Shown: positions 36,064 to 46,324 of the stretch, piece after piece
Layout: each line of letters starts with the position of its first letter
How positions within the stretch are numbered: the stretch's first letter is position 1
NCBI RefSeq assembly: GCF_004310665.1
Contig: NZ_SIXF01000021.1
Location: 32,397-96,396, forward strand
Direction: 5' to 3'
Source: Pedobacter kyonggii
Lineage (GTDB): Bacteria > Bacteroidota > Bacteroidia > Sphingobacteriales > Sphingobacteriaceae
Length of the DNA: 64,000 nucleotides
Made by a program: the position numbers and the translations under genes
The notes under the pieces: model-generated
The model's input: only the letters and a program-made list of their open reading frames with translations
Database searches by the model: none
What the model was told of the DNA's origin: nothing

Positions 36064-36078
36064 AATTATCAGATCAAT

Positions 36079-38247
36079 TTATTTCAAAAATACTTTCCGG
36101 ACTGCTTTATTCTCGGCATCCAGGATGTAGACATTTCCATCCTGATCTATCGCCATGTCATCCATAGATCCCAGTTTAGCAGCCGCCAGTGTTCCATCGG
36201 CAAAGCCTGAAGAAAATTTAGCGAGGGTTGATGCTCTTTTGGAAGCAATATCAATCTCCCTGAGTGCATAGTTATGGCGGTCGCCAGCGATCAGTCGCCC
36301 TGTACCATAAGGTATCAAACCACCTGCAATGCTATTAAACCTAGCCTGGGTTCCGATTCCATCCTGATAACCTGGATCACTAAAGCCTATCCAGTTGGTT
36401 AGATTCGATCCGCCAGATGCGATATATGAAATGGCATTATTGCTTGCTGAACCCGAATCCACATAATAAAGATTGCCTAAGGCATCTACGAGTGGGTGGG
36501 CCATAGGCCAGAGCGGTCCGGTAATTTTTGAAAAGCCACCAATGGTATTTACCCTGTTCATCCCCGCAAAGGCACCGTTAATATTTACATAAAGATTTCC
36601 TGCGGCATCAAATGTCATCAAACCTGGCGAAAAGCCGGAAACATATACGGTGTTTTGGCCTGATGGTGTTATTTTTCTAATGTGGTTACGGCCAATATCA
36701 GATACGTAAATATTGTTCTGTTTGTCGATTACAATACCGAAAGGTGTATCAAAAACAATATCGGCACCATTGGCCTGCAATACACTTACCGTACCATTAG
36801 AAGCGATTTTTTTCACCACATTGTTCGATCGGTCTGTTACATAAACATTACCATTATTATCAACCGCTATGCCTGCCATAAAGCTGCCAAAAGCACTGCT
36901 GTTTGGCCCCCCGGCTAAAGTAACCATACCTGCTCTTTTAAAATCCTGCGGTGCCAATGCTTCCTGGCCTGCTACTACTACTTTTAAATTGCCTGTAGTT
37001 AAGCCTGCAGGAGCATCCAAGATCAATGTATTTTCGCTTGCGGTTTTTACGGCGGCTAGTATGCCATTAAAATAAACCTTGTTATCTGCAGTGGTGGTAC
37101 TAAAACCAGAGCCTTTAATAGTCACCGTGGTTCCGGCCAGGCCATTATCCGGACTCACCGAAAGAATACCAAGGGTTTGATCTTTAAACTGTGGCCCATC
37201 GGTTGCCTGATCGTTTACCACTACCTTTACGCTCCCGCTACCGGTTCCACCTGGCAGTACCAGCTTAATCTGGTTTGCAGAGGCCGATATTAATGGAACG
37301 GAAACGCCATTGATGAATACCTTATTCTCATCCGCTGAGTTACTGAACAAGGTACCTGAAATGGTCATTTCTGTACCTTTTGGTCCGCTTAACGGCGTAA
37401 CTATGCCAATAGATGGCGGAGCAACTACGGTGAAAGTTGGTCCGGGAATTTTCTGCCCGTTTATATTTACCGATAACGGCCCGGTTTTCAATCCATCAGG
37501 CGCAAGTACAACCAGTTTTTCTTTGCTGGCTTCTAATACGGTAGCTGCAATACCGTTAAAATCGATTATATTTCCGGCGGCAAGTTCCTCAAAACCTGTT
37601 CCGTTAATGGTTACTTTTGTGTTTTTACCACCACTTAAAGGTTTAATGTTATCAATAGCCTGGTAGGTAAAGTTTTGGCCTTTTGCTTCTTTTCCGTTCA
37701 CTTTTACCATTATCGCGCCAAAGCCTACTTCGGCTGGTACTTCGGCAACAATCAGGTTATCCGATGCGCTAACCACCAGCGCAGTTTTACCATTGATCAA
37801 AACGGTGGCAGGCGCGGTTGTACTGCTAAAACCTGCTCCTGTTATCCTGATTTGCGAACCCGCAGGTCCGTTTGCAGGCAATACCGTTGTGATGGTTAAA
37901 TCCTGATAGGTATATGGGCCGATATCAAAACTTTGGGTATCGTACTTTAAGGTCAATGCGCCTGTAGTTCCGCCTTCGGGCATGCGAATCACCAAAGCTT
38001 CGGCAGTTGCACTGATTACTTCTGCTGCTTTACCGGCAATGGCAGCCGAATATTGTTTGATATCGGTACCGAAACCTGTTCCGGCAATGGTTACCAAGGT
38101 ACCTGCGTTACCACTGTTTGGATAATAACTGTCTATTTTAAATGCTACTGCAATAGTTTCGGTTTTATCCTTTTTACAGGCTCCGATGATGAGCAGCAGG
38201 AAAAGCATCAATCCGATACTTAAACTCTTTTTATATTGAATGATCAT
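36079..38247 (-). CDS. IPT/TIG-repeat lipoprotein with C-terminal NHL propeller
   Basis: A 722-residue surface lipoprotein. The ATG at 38247 gives a compact lipoprotein signal (Cys24 in LLLIIGACKKD); an upstream TTG at 38262 is less likely. Five IPT/TIG immunoglobulin-like repeats of about 80 residues fill roughly 35-435, each starting like PLSGPKGTEMTISGTLF or PDNGLAGTTVTIKGSGF. An NHL-type beta-propeller follows (about 440-722; IAVDNNGNVYVTDRSNNVVKKI, MAIDQDGNVYILDAENKAVRKV). Such proteins act as surface binding stalks. It is the last gene of the sigma-controlled operon, 17 bp behind the Oar-like receptor. Its ligand is unknown. Confidence 0.85.
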   Translation of the reverse strand: MIIQYKKSLSIGLMLFLLLIIGACKKDKTETIAVAFKIDSYYPNSGNAGTLVTIAGTGFGTDIKQYSAAIAGKAAEVISATAEALVIRMPEGGTTGALTLKYDTQSFDIGPYTYQDLTITTVLPANGPAGSQIRITGAGFSSTTAPATVLINGKTALVVSASDNLIVAEVPAEVGFGAIMVKVNGKEAKGQNFTYQAIDNIKPLSGGKNTKVTINGTGFEELAAGNIIDFNGIAATVLEASKEKLVVLAPDGLKTGPLSVNINGQKIPGPTFTVVAPPSIGIVTPLSGPKGTEMTISGTLFSNSADENKVFINGVSVPLISASANQIKLVLPGGTGSGSVKVVVNDQATDGPQFKDQTLGILSVSPDNGLAGTTVTIKGSGFSTTTADNKVYFNGILAAVKTASENTLILDAPAGLTTGNLKVVVAGQEALAPQDFKRAGMVTLAGGPNSSAFGSFMAGIAVDNNGNVYVTDRSNNVVKKIASNGTVSVLQANGADIVFDTPFGIVIDKQNNIYVSDIGRNHIRKITPSGQNTVYVSGFSPGLMTFDAAGNLYVNINGAFAGMNRVNTIGGFSKITGPLWPMAHPLVDALGNLYYVDSGSASNNAISYIASGGSNLTNWIGFSDPGYQDGIGTQARFNSIAGGLIPYGTGRLIAGDRHNYALREIDIASKRASTLAKFSSGFADGTLAAAKLGSMDDMAIDQDGNVYILDAENKAVRKVFLK

Positions 38248-38264
38248 AAGATTTATTTTCAATG

Positions 38265-41200
38265 TTAAAAACTATACCTTAATCCCAGTTGCATCTGCAC
38301 CCTCGAACTAAAATAATCGATACTATAAGGCTGACCAGGGTTGTTGAAGGTAAATACCGGATAGTTGCCTGCATTTTGCTGTGGCGGGAACAAGGTCGGC
38401 GTTAAACCTATACTACTGGTGGAATTAAAGGTATTTGGCGAGAAATACTGTACACCCCAGGTTTTATTAATCAGGTTGGTCAGGTTGATGATATCCACAT
38501 TTAAGCTCAGCGACTGCGATTTGCTGCTGTTTACAAACAGCTCGTGTGCCAGGTGAAGATCGGCCTGCACATTCCATGGGGTACGCCCTTTGTTTCGCTC
38601 TGTAAAATTACCCCTGCGGCTGCTTAGGTATTCATTACCATCAATAAACTGGTTAAAGGCGGCTGCCTGTTGAGCTACCGTTTGCGCAGGAAGATCTTTA
38701 AAATAGCCAATGGCTTCTTCGCGCAATGGAATATAAGCCAGACTTACCTGTTGCGATAAGCCCTGGATGCTACTGTTTACAATACCATAACTAAACGGGC
38801 TGCCTGATTGCGCGCTGAAGAACAGACTTACAGTGGTTCTTCCTGCTTTTTCCCATTCGTGGTTATAGCCAATACTGGAAACAATGCGGTGCCTCGTATC
38901 GAAATTGCTATAGCTCAATGCCGGGTTATTGGGTACCAAAGCCTGGCTTAACTGCCAGTTACTTTCCATGGAGTTACGCACCCCATTGCTTAAATCTTTC
39001 GATTCGCCATATGTATAAGAAGCGGTAATATTAAGGGCTTTTATAAACGTTTTGGTTATGGTTCCGGTAAGGCTGTAACGATAGCCCTGACTGGTATTAC
39101 TTAAAAGGTAGATATTGGAGAAACGGGGATCAACCGTTCCACTGTAGACCGGTTGTTGTTTTTCTTTATCGTAACCATAATACAGTGGATTATCCTTTGT
39201 ATTCAATTGCTGAAAAAGTACATCTTTTAAGCTTTTGGTATACATTCCTTCAATTGTAAAGCGCCAGTCGTTTTCGGTTTCGAAATCGATTCCTAAACTC
39301 GAACGGAATACCTGTGGCATTACAAAACCATTATCAACCAGATCGATCTGCGTACGGCCACTGCTCGGGTTATTGATCACCGCACCGTTCTGTTCAATAA
39401 AATTCCCAATTCCATTCGGACTAGGTTTAATGGCATCGCTACCAGGTGCAAATGGCTGCTGATCGGCCCGTTGATCGAAAGCGCCAAAGTTATTGCCCGT
39501 ATTGTAATAGGCATAGGCTAACCAGGCAAAAGGAATACGCCCGGTAAATAAGCCCGCTCCTCCTCTTACTATCAATTTTTGATTGCCCAACGCATCGTAC
39601 CTGAAGCCTACACGGGGAGACAACTGCACCTTATTTAAAAACTTATTTTCAATGCGGTTAAGCGGTGTGTAAGTGTAGGTACTGCCAAAATTCGGATCGG
39701 CCATAATATCTTTTACCTTATCGCTTAAGGTTGGCATGGTTGGCAGATTTACCATATCGGCACGTAAACCTGGTGTAATGCTTAATTTATCACTAATCCT
39801 GATTTCATCCTGCACATACAAACTGTACATGTTTACATTGAAATCGGCAGCTGGGTTGGCCAACAGGTAATCTCTGCTGTTATTGGCGTAATTGTAACTG
39901 CCCCTAACACGGTAAGGATTGTTGCTGATAAAATCTTCGATGCTCTGGTAATCTACCCGGCCGTTCCAGGCATTAACAAAACCGTACTGAATGTTATACA
40001 ACTCGTTGTGCGTGCCCACTAAGATTTTATGGCGCCCTTTGGTCCAGTTTAAATTTGCGGTAAACTCCCAGATTTTTTGTTTCATGTTGAAGATACTCGC
40101 CTCACGGTCGGTACCCAAATAAATGGTGGTACCGGGTGTACGCCCCATAATCTGCACCTGTGGTAATGTAGGATCGCTCAACGGATCGCGGCTATCGCTC
40201 ACATGGGTAAAACCTACCAATAAATTAGCTGAAAGTTCATTATTGAAACGGCTTTTTAACTCGGCAACGGTACTGGTCTGGTTATTTTCCTGCTCAAAAG
40301 CCATGCTGCTGAAACGGAAATCCTGCTGATCGCGGTCCATGTGGGTGGCCTTACTGAAAATGGTATTGTTCCTGATGGCCAGCTGGTGTTTATCGCTGAT
40401 GTTCCAATCTAAACGGTTGAAGAATTTTTGCGATTTGTTCGAATTGGCATATACTCCCGCGGTCCCGGAATCGAAAACATTGCCATAGCGGGTTTTCACC
40501 ACATTGCTGATTAAATCGGCATCCGTCACACTCAGGATGTGGCTTGTTTCTGCTGTACCCACGTATAACTGGGTAGGATCCTGGCGATGGGTAATCTCCT
40601 CATTACTAAAAAAGAACAGTTTGTTTTTAATAATCGGGAAACCGATACGGAAACCTGCCTGATAATCCTCGAAGTCGCTGTTCATTTTACCCAGGCCACC
40701 TACACGATCGTCACCCGTTATACTTGCATTCCGGCCAAAACCATAAACCGAGCCACTTACTTTATTGGTTCCGCTCCGGGTCACCGCGTTGATAGATCCT
40801 CCGGTAAAGTTTCCGATCTTAACATCAAACGGAGCCAGGTACACCTGCATATCCTCAATGGCATCTAACGAAACGGGATTGGTGCGGGTACTGCTCCCGT
40901 TCATACCAGATGTACCCGTCTGTCCACCCAAAGAAGGACTAAAACCAATAGCATCGTTGTTTACCGCACCATCAATGGTTACGTTGTTGTAACGGAAATT
41001 GGTTCCGCCAAAACTATTGTCGCGGCTTCCCTGTGGCGTTAAGCGGGTAATATCTGTTAAACTCCGGTTAATGGTAGGCATATTTTTCACCTGTTCGGCG
41101 CTGATGTTTTTACCTGTGCCATACGTATCGGCTTTTTGTTTCGGTTTCGCCTTGCCCGATACCATAACCGTACTTAACTCCTGTGCATTCTCCTGCAGTA

Positions 41201-41576
41201 CAAAGTTAAGCTGCTGGCTTCCGCCTAAACGTACCGCAACATCGCCCAGCACTTCGGTTTTCATCCCCGTGGTAGAAACGGTTACCGTATAGGGCGAACC
41301 AATACGTAAATTGTTTAAAAAATAACGCCCATCTACATCGGCAGAGATGGCATAACGTGTTCCCGAAGGGGTGTGAATAGCCACAATGGTTGCACCAGGT
41401 ATTGCAATTCCTTTGGTATCTTTAACCTGCCCCGTTAAGGAGCCGCTTGTTTCTTGCGCCATACCGTAAAAAGATATGAACAGCAAAGCGCAGAGCATGA
41501 TTATTTTAAGCCCAGCCTGTTGCAGAGAAAGCCTCTCCAGCAAAAAGACGGGCGTTGGATATATATATTTCTTCAT
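38265..41576 (-). CDS. Oar-like TonB-dependent receptor
   Basis: A 1103-residue outer-membrane barrel protein. After the signal peptide (to about 41) it has a CarboxypepD_reg-like domain (about 46-130, LTGQVKDTKGIAIPGATI). The plug is of the Oar type: PTINRSLTDITRLTPQGSRD, then FRYNNVTIDGAVNNDAIGFS, then LDAIEDMQVYLAPFDVKIGN and FTGGSINAVTRSGTN. A large barrel follows, ending MQLGLRYSF. Oar proteins are implicated in protease export and development in other Bacteroidetes and myxobacteria rather than sugar uptake. It lacks an STN domain and is the second receptor of this operon, 29 bp behind a fasciclin gene. Confidence 0.9.
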   Translation of the reverse strand: MKKYIYPTPVFLLERLSLQQAGLKIIMLCALLFISFYGMAQETSGSLTGQVKDTKGIAIPGATIVAIHTPSGTRYAISADVDGRYFLNNLRIGSPYTVTVSTTGMKTEVLGDVAVRLGGSQQLNFVLQENAQELSTVMVSGKAKPKQKADTYGTGKNISAEQVKNMPTINRSLTDITRLTPQGSRDNSFGGTNFRYNNVTIDGAVNNDAIGFSPSLGGQTGTSGMNGSSTRTNPVSLDAIEDMQVYLAPFDVKIGNFTGGSINAVTRSGTNKVSGSVYGFGRNASITGDDRVGGLGKMNSDFEDYQAGFRIGFPIIKNKLFFFSNEEITHRQDPTQLYVGTAETSHILSVTDADLISNVVKTRYGNVFDSGTAGVYANSNKSQKFFNRLDWNISDKHQLAIRNNTIFSKATHMDRDQQDFRFSSMAFEQENNQTSTVAELKSRFNNELSANLLVGFTHVSDSRDPLSDPTLPQVQIMGRTPGTTIYLGTDREASIFNMKQKIWEFTANLNWTKGRHKILVGTHNELYNIQYGFVNAWNGRVDYQSIEDFISNNPYRVRGSYNYANNSRDYLLANPAADFNVNMYSLYVQDEIRISDKLSITPGLRADMVNLPTMPTLSDKVKDIMADPNFGSTYTYTPLNRIENKFLNKVQLSPRVGFRYDALGNQKLIVRGGAGLFTGRIPFAWLAYAYYNTGNNFGAFDQRADQQPFAPGSDAIKPSPNGIGNFIEQNGAVINNPSSGRTQIDLVDNGFVMPQVFRSSLGIDFETENDWRFTIEGMYTKSLKDVLFQQLNTKDNPLYYGYDKEKQQPVYSGTVDPRFSNIYLLSNTSQGYRYSLTGTITKTFIKALNITASYTYGESKDLSNGVRNSMESNWQLSQALVPNNPALSYSNFDTRHRIVSSIGYNHEWEKAGRTTVSLFFSAQSGSPFSYGIVNSSIQGLSQQVSLAYIPLREEAIGYFKDLPAQTVAQQAAAFNQFIDGNEYLSSRRGNFTERNKGRTPWNVQADLHLAHELFVNSSKSQSLSLNVDIINLTNLINKTWGVQYFSPNTFNSTSSIGLTPTLFPPQQNAGNYPVFTFNNPGQPYSIDYFSSRVQMQLGLRYSF

Positions 41577-41605
41577 CAGTTTAATTTTAATTGCCTTGCG
41601 TTTTC

Positions 41606-42613
41606 CTATTGGGTAATCCGTAAAGCACCATCTATAATATGTAATACACCATTTCCAGCAAGGATATCCTGTTTAACCAGTTTAACAGCCATTGTATTTC
41701 CGATTCCCATCAATGTAATGCCATTAAAACTCCCAGGAGCATTGAGATCAGGTGTTAAAGTCATGGTTACCGAATTGCCATCGAGCATGGCCTGACTGCT
41801 GGTGTTGGATGACCCCGTGCTGAGGATATAATCGTAAATAAACCTTCTGTCTTTTACGACATGGTAATTTACAAGGCGTTTCAATACCTCTACATCAGTA
41901 TTATTGACCTGTTCTACGCTGGAATAGCCCATTACCTGCATGGCCTGGTTGTTCGGTGCAAAAATGGTATAAGGCCCTGCCCCATTAATGGTTTCGAGCA
42001 AACCAGAACTTTTTAAAGCCTGTGTAAAAAGGGTAATGCTCGGCTCAGCGGAAACGGCATCGCCAAGGAGGTCGTGTAGGTAAGGACTTAAAACACGATC
42101 AAGTACCTGGATCAATCCATTTGAAGCCGGGATATTCTGCGCGATAATGCGTGAACCGTTTAATGTAAGTACGGTATCTGTTCCCTTGATCCAGTGTGTG
42201 GCATATAACTTGCCTCCACGTGAGCGTAACTCCTGGTTAAAAAGGTAAGGCAGTTTATTCAGCTCGTACTTTCCGTCCAAAGTATGGTATTGCGCAATAC
42301 GCGAGATGATGGTTGGGTTTGCAGTAAGCACACTTACCGGGCTGGCATAACCAGCCAATGAGAATGCGGCATCTGATGGCACCAAAGCAGTATACGGACC
42401 TGCACCTTCCTGTAAGGTTTTATCAAGTCCGCTGCGTTTTAAAGCAGCACTGAAGGCCGAAAGGTTAAAATTATCTGCAATAACGAGGTTAATTTTATTG
42501 TTGTCGTAATCGCTTAGTTTATTTTCATCTTTACTGCATGAGGTACCCACAATGGCCATTAGCAATAAAGAAAAGAATGTGTTCTTATGGTATCGGTTAA
42601 ATTGCTGTGCCAT
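41606..42613 (-). CDS. Fasciclin (FAS1) domain lipoprotein 1
   Basis: A 335-residue lipoprotein (Cys26 in AIVGTSCSKDE) with two FAS1 domains. The first covers about 45-180 (YTALVPSDAAFSLAGYAS, and the His box ISRIAQYHTLDGKY). The second covers about 190-335 (YTIFAPNNQAMQVMGYSS, VNYHVVKDRRF), closing with NGVLHIIDGALRITQ. FAS1 domains mediate adhesion and weak binding to polymers at cell surfaces. It starts only 2 bp after the next fasciclin gene and is part of the sigma/FecR operon. Three FAS1 lipoproteins in a row suggest a modular surface complex. Ligand unknown. Confidence 0.9.
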   Translation of the reverse strand: MAQQFNRYHKNTFFSLLLMAIVGTSCSKDENKLSDYDNNKINLVIADNFNLSAFSAALKRSGLDKTLQEGAGPYTALVPSDAAFSLAGYASPVSVLTANPTIISRIAQYHTLDGKYELNKLPYLFNQELRSRGGKLYATHWIKGTDTVLTLNGSRIIAQNIPASNGLIQVLDRVLSPYLHDLLGDAVSAEPSITLFTQALKSSGLLETINGAGPYTIFAPNNQAMQVMGYSSVEQVNNTDVEVLKRLVNYHVVKDRRFIYDYILSTGSSNTSSQAMLDGNSVTMTLTPDLNAPGSFNGITLMGIGNTMAVKLVKQDILAGNGVLHIIDGALRITQ

Positions 42614-42615
42614 GT

Positions 42616-43956
42616 TTATTTGAGTTTAAATCCTTTGGGGAAAAGTAGGCGATCTACCACATGTATTGGTCCATTAAGGGTATTGATATCGGTATCAACA
42701 ACTGTTGCAGCAGGGTATTCGGAACCTTTTACTTTTAACACAACACTGTTGTTGCTGAGTGAAAATTCAAGTGGCATAGTATAGGCGTATTCTACCGGAG
42801 GGTTTCCACCGATATTAACCGGATAGCTATTTAATGCCGGACGCAGTACATTGCTATAAAATACAGTAGCGTTATTAACGGTTTTATCGCCACCAGGGCT
42901 GGCAGGCTGAAATATTCTACCCCAGTTACGGTGAAAATTGTATACCGTATCCATCGGGAAACCGCCTACTGCCGTAAAGGTATTATCATCAAAACGGATA
43001 CCTTCCTGCCCACGTTCATTGAATTTAACGATATCAGCTATGGTCTGAAATCCAGCCTGATGAAAGGCTTCATCAGTTGGGGCAAACAAAGTAGATACCG
43101 TGATATTTGGCCCGATATAGCCTTGATAAATGGGGGTATTTATTTCCCAATCTTTTTTATAATAAAGACGGGTATAGGCATAATCCCTCATGATTTCTTC
43201 GTCGCCAGGACGGTATCCAAAAAGCGGTTCCAGGTCCGCACCGATTTTATTGATGTAAAACTCATCTGCAAGGCGTTGCGATTCGATGAACATTGTAAAT
43301 CGTCCATCAGCTTCTAAGGCTTCCAATATGGTTTTGGTAGGCCTTTCTATGGCTTTTTCCATCACATAAAGGCCTCCATTGGTTGCAGGCAGGTAATTAA
43401 CTTTACCTACGTTTTTACCGTTCATCAGTAAATCTTTACCTTTTACCCCCACATAATGCCTGTAATAATATAAATCATATTGGTTATTGCTCTCTGGGTT
43501 TTCATAATATTTTACATACAAACCAGGATGGAGCAACAGGCTTTTGACCATAAAATTATCGCTCCGTAGTTTCAGTTCATCTTTGGTTACCGGGCCAATG
43601 GTGGTATAAAACATCATCAAACTATCCAATTCTTCTACGGGCATCTGATTAATGGCACTGGCACTTAAACCTGCAGTCTGCATGGCAGCATCGTTCGGTG
43701 CGAAAACCGTAAATACCACTTTGCTTCCTTGTTGCTTAAGGATATTTTTGATATTACTTTTTTGCCAGGCACTGTAAAACAGTTTTGCAGGCGAAGCGGT
43801 CAACAGCTGTTCTACAGTTTGTGTCGCATCGCTTTGAAACGGGACCTGGGCCCCTTCAGGATCGGGTATAAATTCCGTTTTGGAGCAGGCACCTAAAAAA
43901 AGGATACATGCCAATAAAACGAATACCCAAAAGTTTTTTAAATTTCTCATATTCAT
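42616..43956 (-). CDS. Fasciclin (FAS1) domain lipoprotein 2
   Basis: A 446-residue lipoprotein (Cys24 in LFLGACSKTEF). An N-terminal FAS1 domain (about 45-205; VVFTVFAPNDAAMQTAGLSA, GGLYVMEKAIERPT) is followed by a second, expanded FAS1 domain (about 205-446; VSTLFAPTDEAFHQAGFQT) that ends GPIHVVDRLLFPKGFKLK. The second domain has long insertions before and after its first conserved box, so it is larger than a normal FAS1 unit of about 140 residues. It lies 9 bp after the third fasciclin gene. Function beyond surface binding is unknown. Confidence 0.87.
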   Translation of the reverse strand: MNMRNLKNFWVFVLLACILFLGACSKTEFIPDPEGAQVPFQSDATQTVEQLLTASPAKLFYSAWQKSNIKNILKQQGSKVVFTVFAPNDAAMQTAGLSASAINQMPVEELDSLMMFYTTIGPVTKDELKLRSDNFMVKSLLLHPGLYVKYYENPESNNQYDLYYYRHYVGVKGKDLLMNGKNVGKVNYLPATNGGLYVMEKAIERPTKTILEALEADGRFTMFIESQRLADEFYINKIGADLEPLFGYRPGDEEIMRDYAYTRLYYKKDWEINTPIYQGYIGPNITVSTLFAPTDEAFHQAGFQTIADIVKFNERGQEGIRFDDNTFTAVGGFPMDTVYNFHRNWGRIFQPASPGGDKTVNNATVFYSNVLRPALNSYPVNIGGNPPVEYAYTMPLEFSLSNNSVVLKVKGSEYPAATVVDTDINTLNGPIHVVDRLLFPKGFKLK

Positions 43957-43965
43957 GATGATATA

Positions 43966-45084
43966 TTATTTCTTGATAGCTTGATCGGGCCTAACCAATC
44001 CATCAACCAAATGATGGACAATGCCATTGCTACACAGGTTATCGTTTTTTGCTGTCAGGTTGCTGGTTGCCGAGTTCAGGATCACATCCGAAACGGTGTT
44101 ACCACTTCGGAGTGTAAGGCCATAGCCCAGTTTAAATTCTGGATATAACTTTCCCCCTCCGAAATTCATGTAATGGCTATCGTTTTTGAGGAAATAGTTA
44201 TAGGCCCCGTTTGAATTTATCAGTGAAAACACCTGCGAATCGGAGATGAAAAAGTGCCTGTCGTATAAAATATAAGCACCAAAAAGCCGGTCGCCCAAAT
44301 ACTGATCAACTTCAAGGGTATTTAACGAAACATCTGTGATCCCCACATTTTCGAGTGCTTTGTTATTGGGTGCAAAAATGGTGAAGGTTACCCCTGTAGC
44401 CAATTGATCCCACAGGTTAAACTTTTTTAAACCTTTAACAAACACACTATAATCGGCATGTTCTGCAAGCCACTGCTGCACCGTTTTATTGTAGTTTGGT
44501 TTCATTACGTTATCCAATAAATGCAGTACACCATTGGCTAAAACCACATCTTTCCTGATCACCTCAACCCCATCAATGTAAAGTTCGTTTTCAACACCTC
44601 CATTGGGATTAAAAGCTGCACGCGAAAGGTATAACTCTGGTCCTGTTAATGTCGCGTAACGGATATCTATCCCATTGCTTGGCATATCATCTACCATCAG
44701 TTTACGCGGCAGGATGTGATAACCGATTATTTTCTTTAAGCTGTCGACATTCATTTTGTCAAAATCTGTCGTGCTGTAAATACCCTGGCGGTTAAAAGCT
44801 TCGTCGGTTGGCACAAATACAGTAAAGGGCCCCGCTCCGTTTAACTGTTCGGTATATCCCGTTTTTTTGAGTGCGGCATAAAAAAGGCGCATTTCATAAT
44901 TGTTCTTTATAAAATCGGCTGCCGGACGAATATTTTCGTTGGGTAAGGCAACCGATAAATCATCGTGTTTGCATCCTGTAAAAAAAAGCAGCTGTAAAGC
45001 CATTGCCAGTGCAAAAAGCATTTTTCCTATTTGTAAAACCGGTTTGCTATGCTTTACATTATTTAATTTTTTCATTGAAATCAT
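43966..45084 (-). CDS. Fasciclin (FAS1) domain lipoprotein 3
   Basis: A 372-residue lipoprotein (Cys38 in LLFFTGCKHDD; a start at Met4 would shorten the basic n-region slightly). There are two FAS1 domains: about 60-205 (FTVFVPTDEAFNRQGIYS, IIGYHILPRKLMV, GVLHLLDNVMKPNYN) and about 207-372 (FTIFAPNNKALENVGITD, NGIVHHLVDGLVRPDQ). It is separated from the upstream lipoprotein gene by 4 bp. The three fasciclin proteins share layout but little exact sequence, so they are old paralogues rather than recent copies. Confidence 0.9.
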   Translation of the reverse strand: MISMKKLNNVKHSKPVLQIGKMLFALAMALQLLFFTGCKHDDLSVALPNENIRPAADFIKNNYEMRLFYAALKKTGYTEQLNGAGPFTVFVPTDEAFNRQGIYSTTDFDKMNVDSLKKIIGYHILPRKLMVDDMPSNGIDIRYATLTGPELYLSRAAFNPNGGVENELYIDGVEVIRKDVVLANGVLHLLDNVMKPNYNKTVQQWLAEHADYSVFVKGLKKFNLWDQLATGVTFTIFAPNNKALENVGITDVSLNTLEVDQYLGDRLFGAYILYDRHFFISDSQVFSLINSNGAYNYFLKNDSHYMNFGGGKLYPEFKLGYGLTLRSGNTVSDVILNSATSNLTAKNDNLCSNGIVHHLVDGLVRPDQAIKK

Positions 45085-45088
45085 GTTT

Positions 45089-46324
45089 TTAATAGATGGG
45101 CGGTGCGTATTTTCGTTGAATGGTGGTTAAATAAACCCTGCCATTAACTACTTCTACGGTATTTACCGTGGCGAAGGTTTTAGGGTTATTTACACCTGAA
45201 TGGATATTGACCAGCAAGTTGGGCAGTATGACCGCATTATCGTTGCTCGTCATCCTTACTTTGCCATTCTGTAGACAGTTTACCGAAACCCAGTTGCCTC
45301 CATTATCAATTGAGGCTTCGTAAAAAGGATTATTGGAAATATCCATCCCCGGCACAAAAAAATCGAACCTTTGCCACATATTTGTGGTGATGCCATTGGT
45401 AGTATTACTTGCCCAGATCGGGAAACTTACGTAAGGACTTACATCACTTGTTGCCGTGTTCAGTTTAACATTGGCAATATATTTCCCCTTAAAACCCGGT
45501 ATAGTGGCTGCTCTGGCGCTCAAAATACTTTGATCTTCGTAAAGCGACAGGAAAACATTCATTTCATCTTTCATTCCACCCTGGAAACTGGCCATTAAAT
45601 AATCTTCGGCCTTAAGCGATTTATCGGCCTCCCAATAACCTTTGGCGCTCATGTTGTAAAAGTTCACATAGGTAAGCGAATCAGATAAAGGCAGCTTTTG
45701 AAAAATCTCTTCGCGGAGCAAGAGTCCGGTTCTTTTGGTTACAAAATCTTTTTGTAAGATGTGCAGGGTATATACTTCTTTACTGGTGAGATTAAGTACG
45801 GTATCGATCAGGATATCTTTTTTTAGCTGGTTTTCCAATTGAAAAAAGGGTACTGTATTTTTCGGGCGGTAAGCAAACATGATCCGTATTTTGCCTGATG
45901 GAACCTGAGCCCAGCTACTTAAATCGAAACCGTTTAAAATCGGCCCTACCAATACATTTTCTTTTCCCGGATATTCGGGATTGTTAACCGAGGTACTGGT
46001 ACCAATATGCGATGGATACGGGGGTGCATAGGCATCGCGCTGATCTAAAAAATCGCCTACAATTTCGGCGCTTGTTGGTATGCCGTTAGCATCCAGCACC
46101 GGATTGATGAGCATGCAAAAAAAAGGCACTTTATTATCCTTGCTGCCAAGCGTTTGCACGTAATTAAGGTTATTGAATACCCTTAAATATGCCGGATCGT
46201 CGATCTTAGAGTACTCTACTTTTACGCAGCCTGAATTAAGCAGCAGAAAGCAAGCAGCAAAAAGCCATGCGAACTGTACAAATCCGGTTTTTATCATTCT
46301 GTTATTTAATCTCTCTTTTTTCAT
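45089..46324 (-). CDS. Uncharacterised surface lipoprotein of the FAS1 operon
   Basis: A 411-residue lipoprotein (Cys33 in LLLNSGCVKVEYS) that I cannot assign to a family with confidence. It is beta-rich with segments such as YLRVFNNLNYVQTLGSKDN, GKIRIMFAYRPKNT and YTLHILQKDFVTK, which slightly recall the DUF4397 fold of its neighbour. Its ATG shares one base with the stop of the upstream gene (TAATG at 46322-46326), so the two proteins are probably made in fixed ratio. Position between the receptor and the fasciclin genes suggests an extracellular subunit of the same complex. Confidence 0.7.
   Translation of the reverse strand: MKKERLNNRMIKTGFVQFAWLFAACFLLLNSGCVKVEYSKIDDPAYLRVFNNLNYVQTLGSKDNKVPFFCMLINPVLDANGIPTSAEIVGDFLDQRDAYAPPYPSHIGTSTSVNNPEYPGKENVLVGPILNGFDLSSWAQVPSGKIRIMFAYRPKNTVPFFQLENQLKKDILIDTVLNLTSKEVYTLHILQKDFVTKRTGLLLREEIFQKLPLSDSLTYVNFYNMSAKGYWEADKSLKAEDYLMASFQGGMKDEMNVFLSLYEDQSILSARAATIPGFKGKYIANVKLNTATSDVSPYVSFPIWASNTTNGITTNMWQRFDFFVPGMDISNNPFYEASIDNGGNWVSVNCLQNGKVRMTSNDNAVILPNLLVNIHSGVNNPKTFATVNTVEVVNGRVYLTTIQRKYAPPIY

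Noticed and set aside
42931-43317. A 128-codon open frame on the plus strand
   Set aside because: It is antisense to fasciclin lipoprotein 2, which is well supported.
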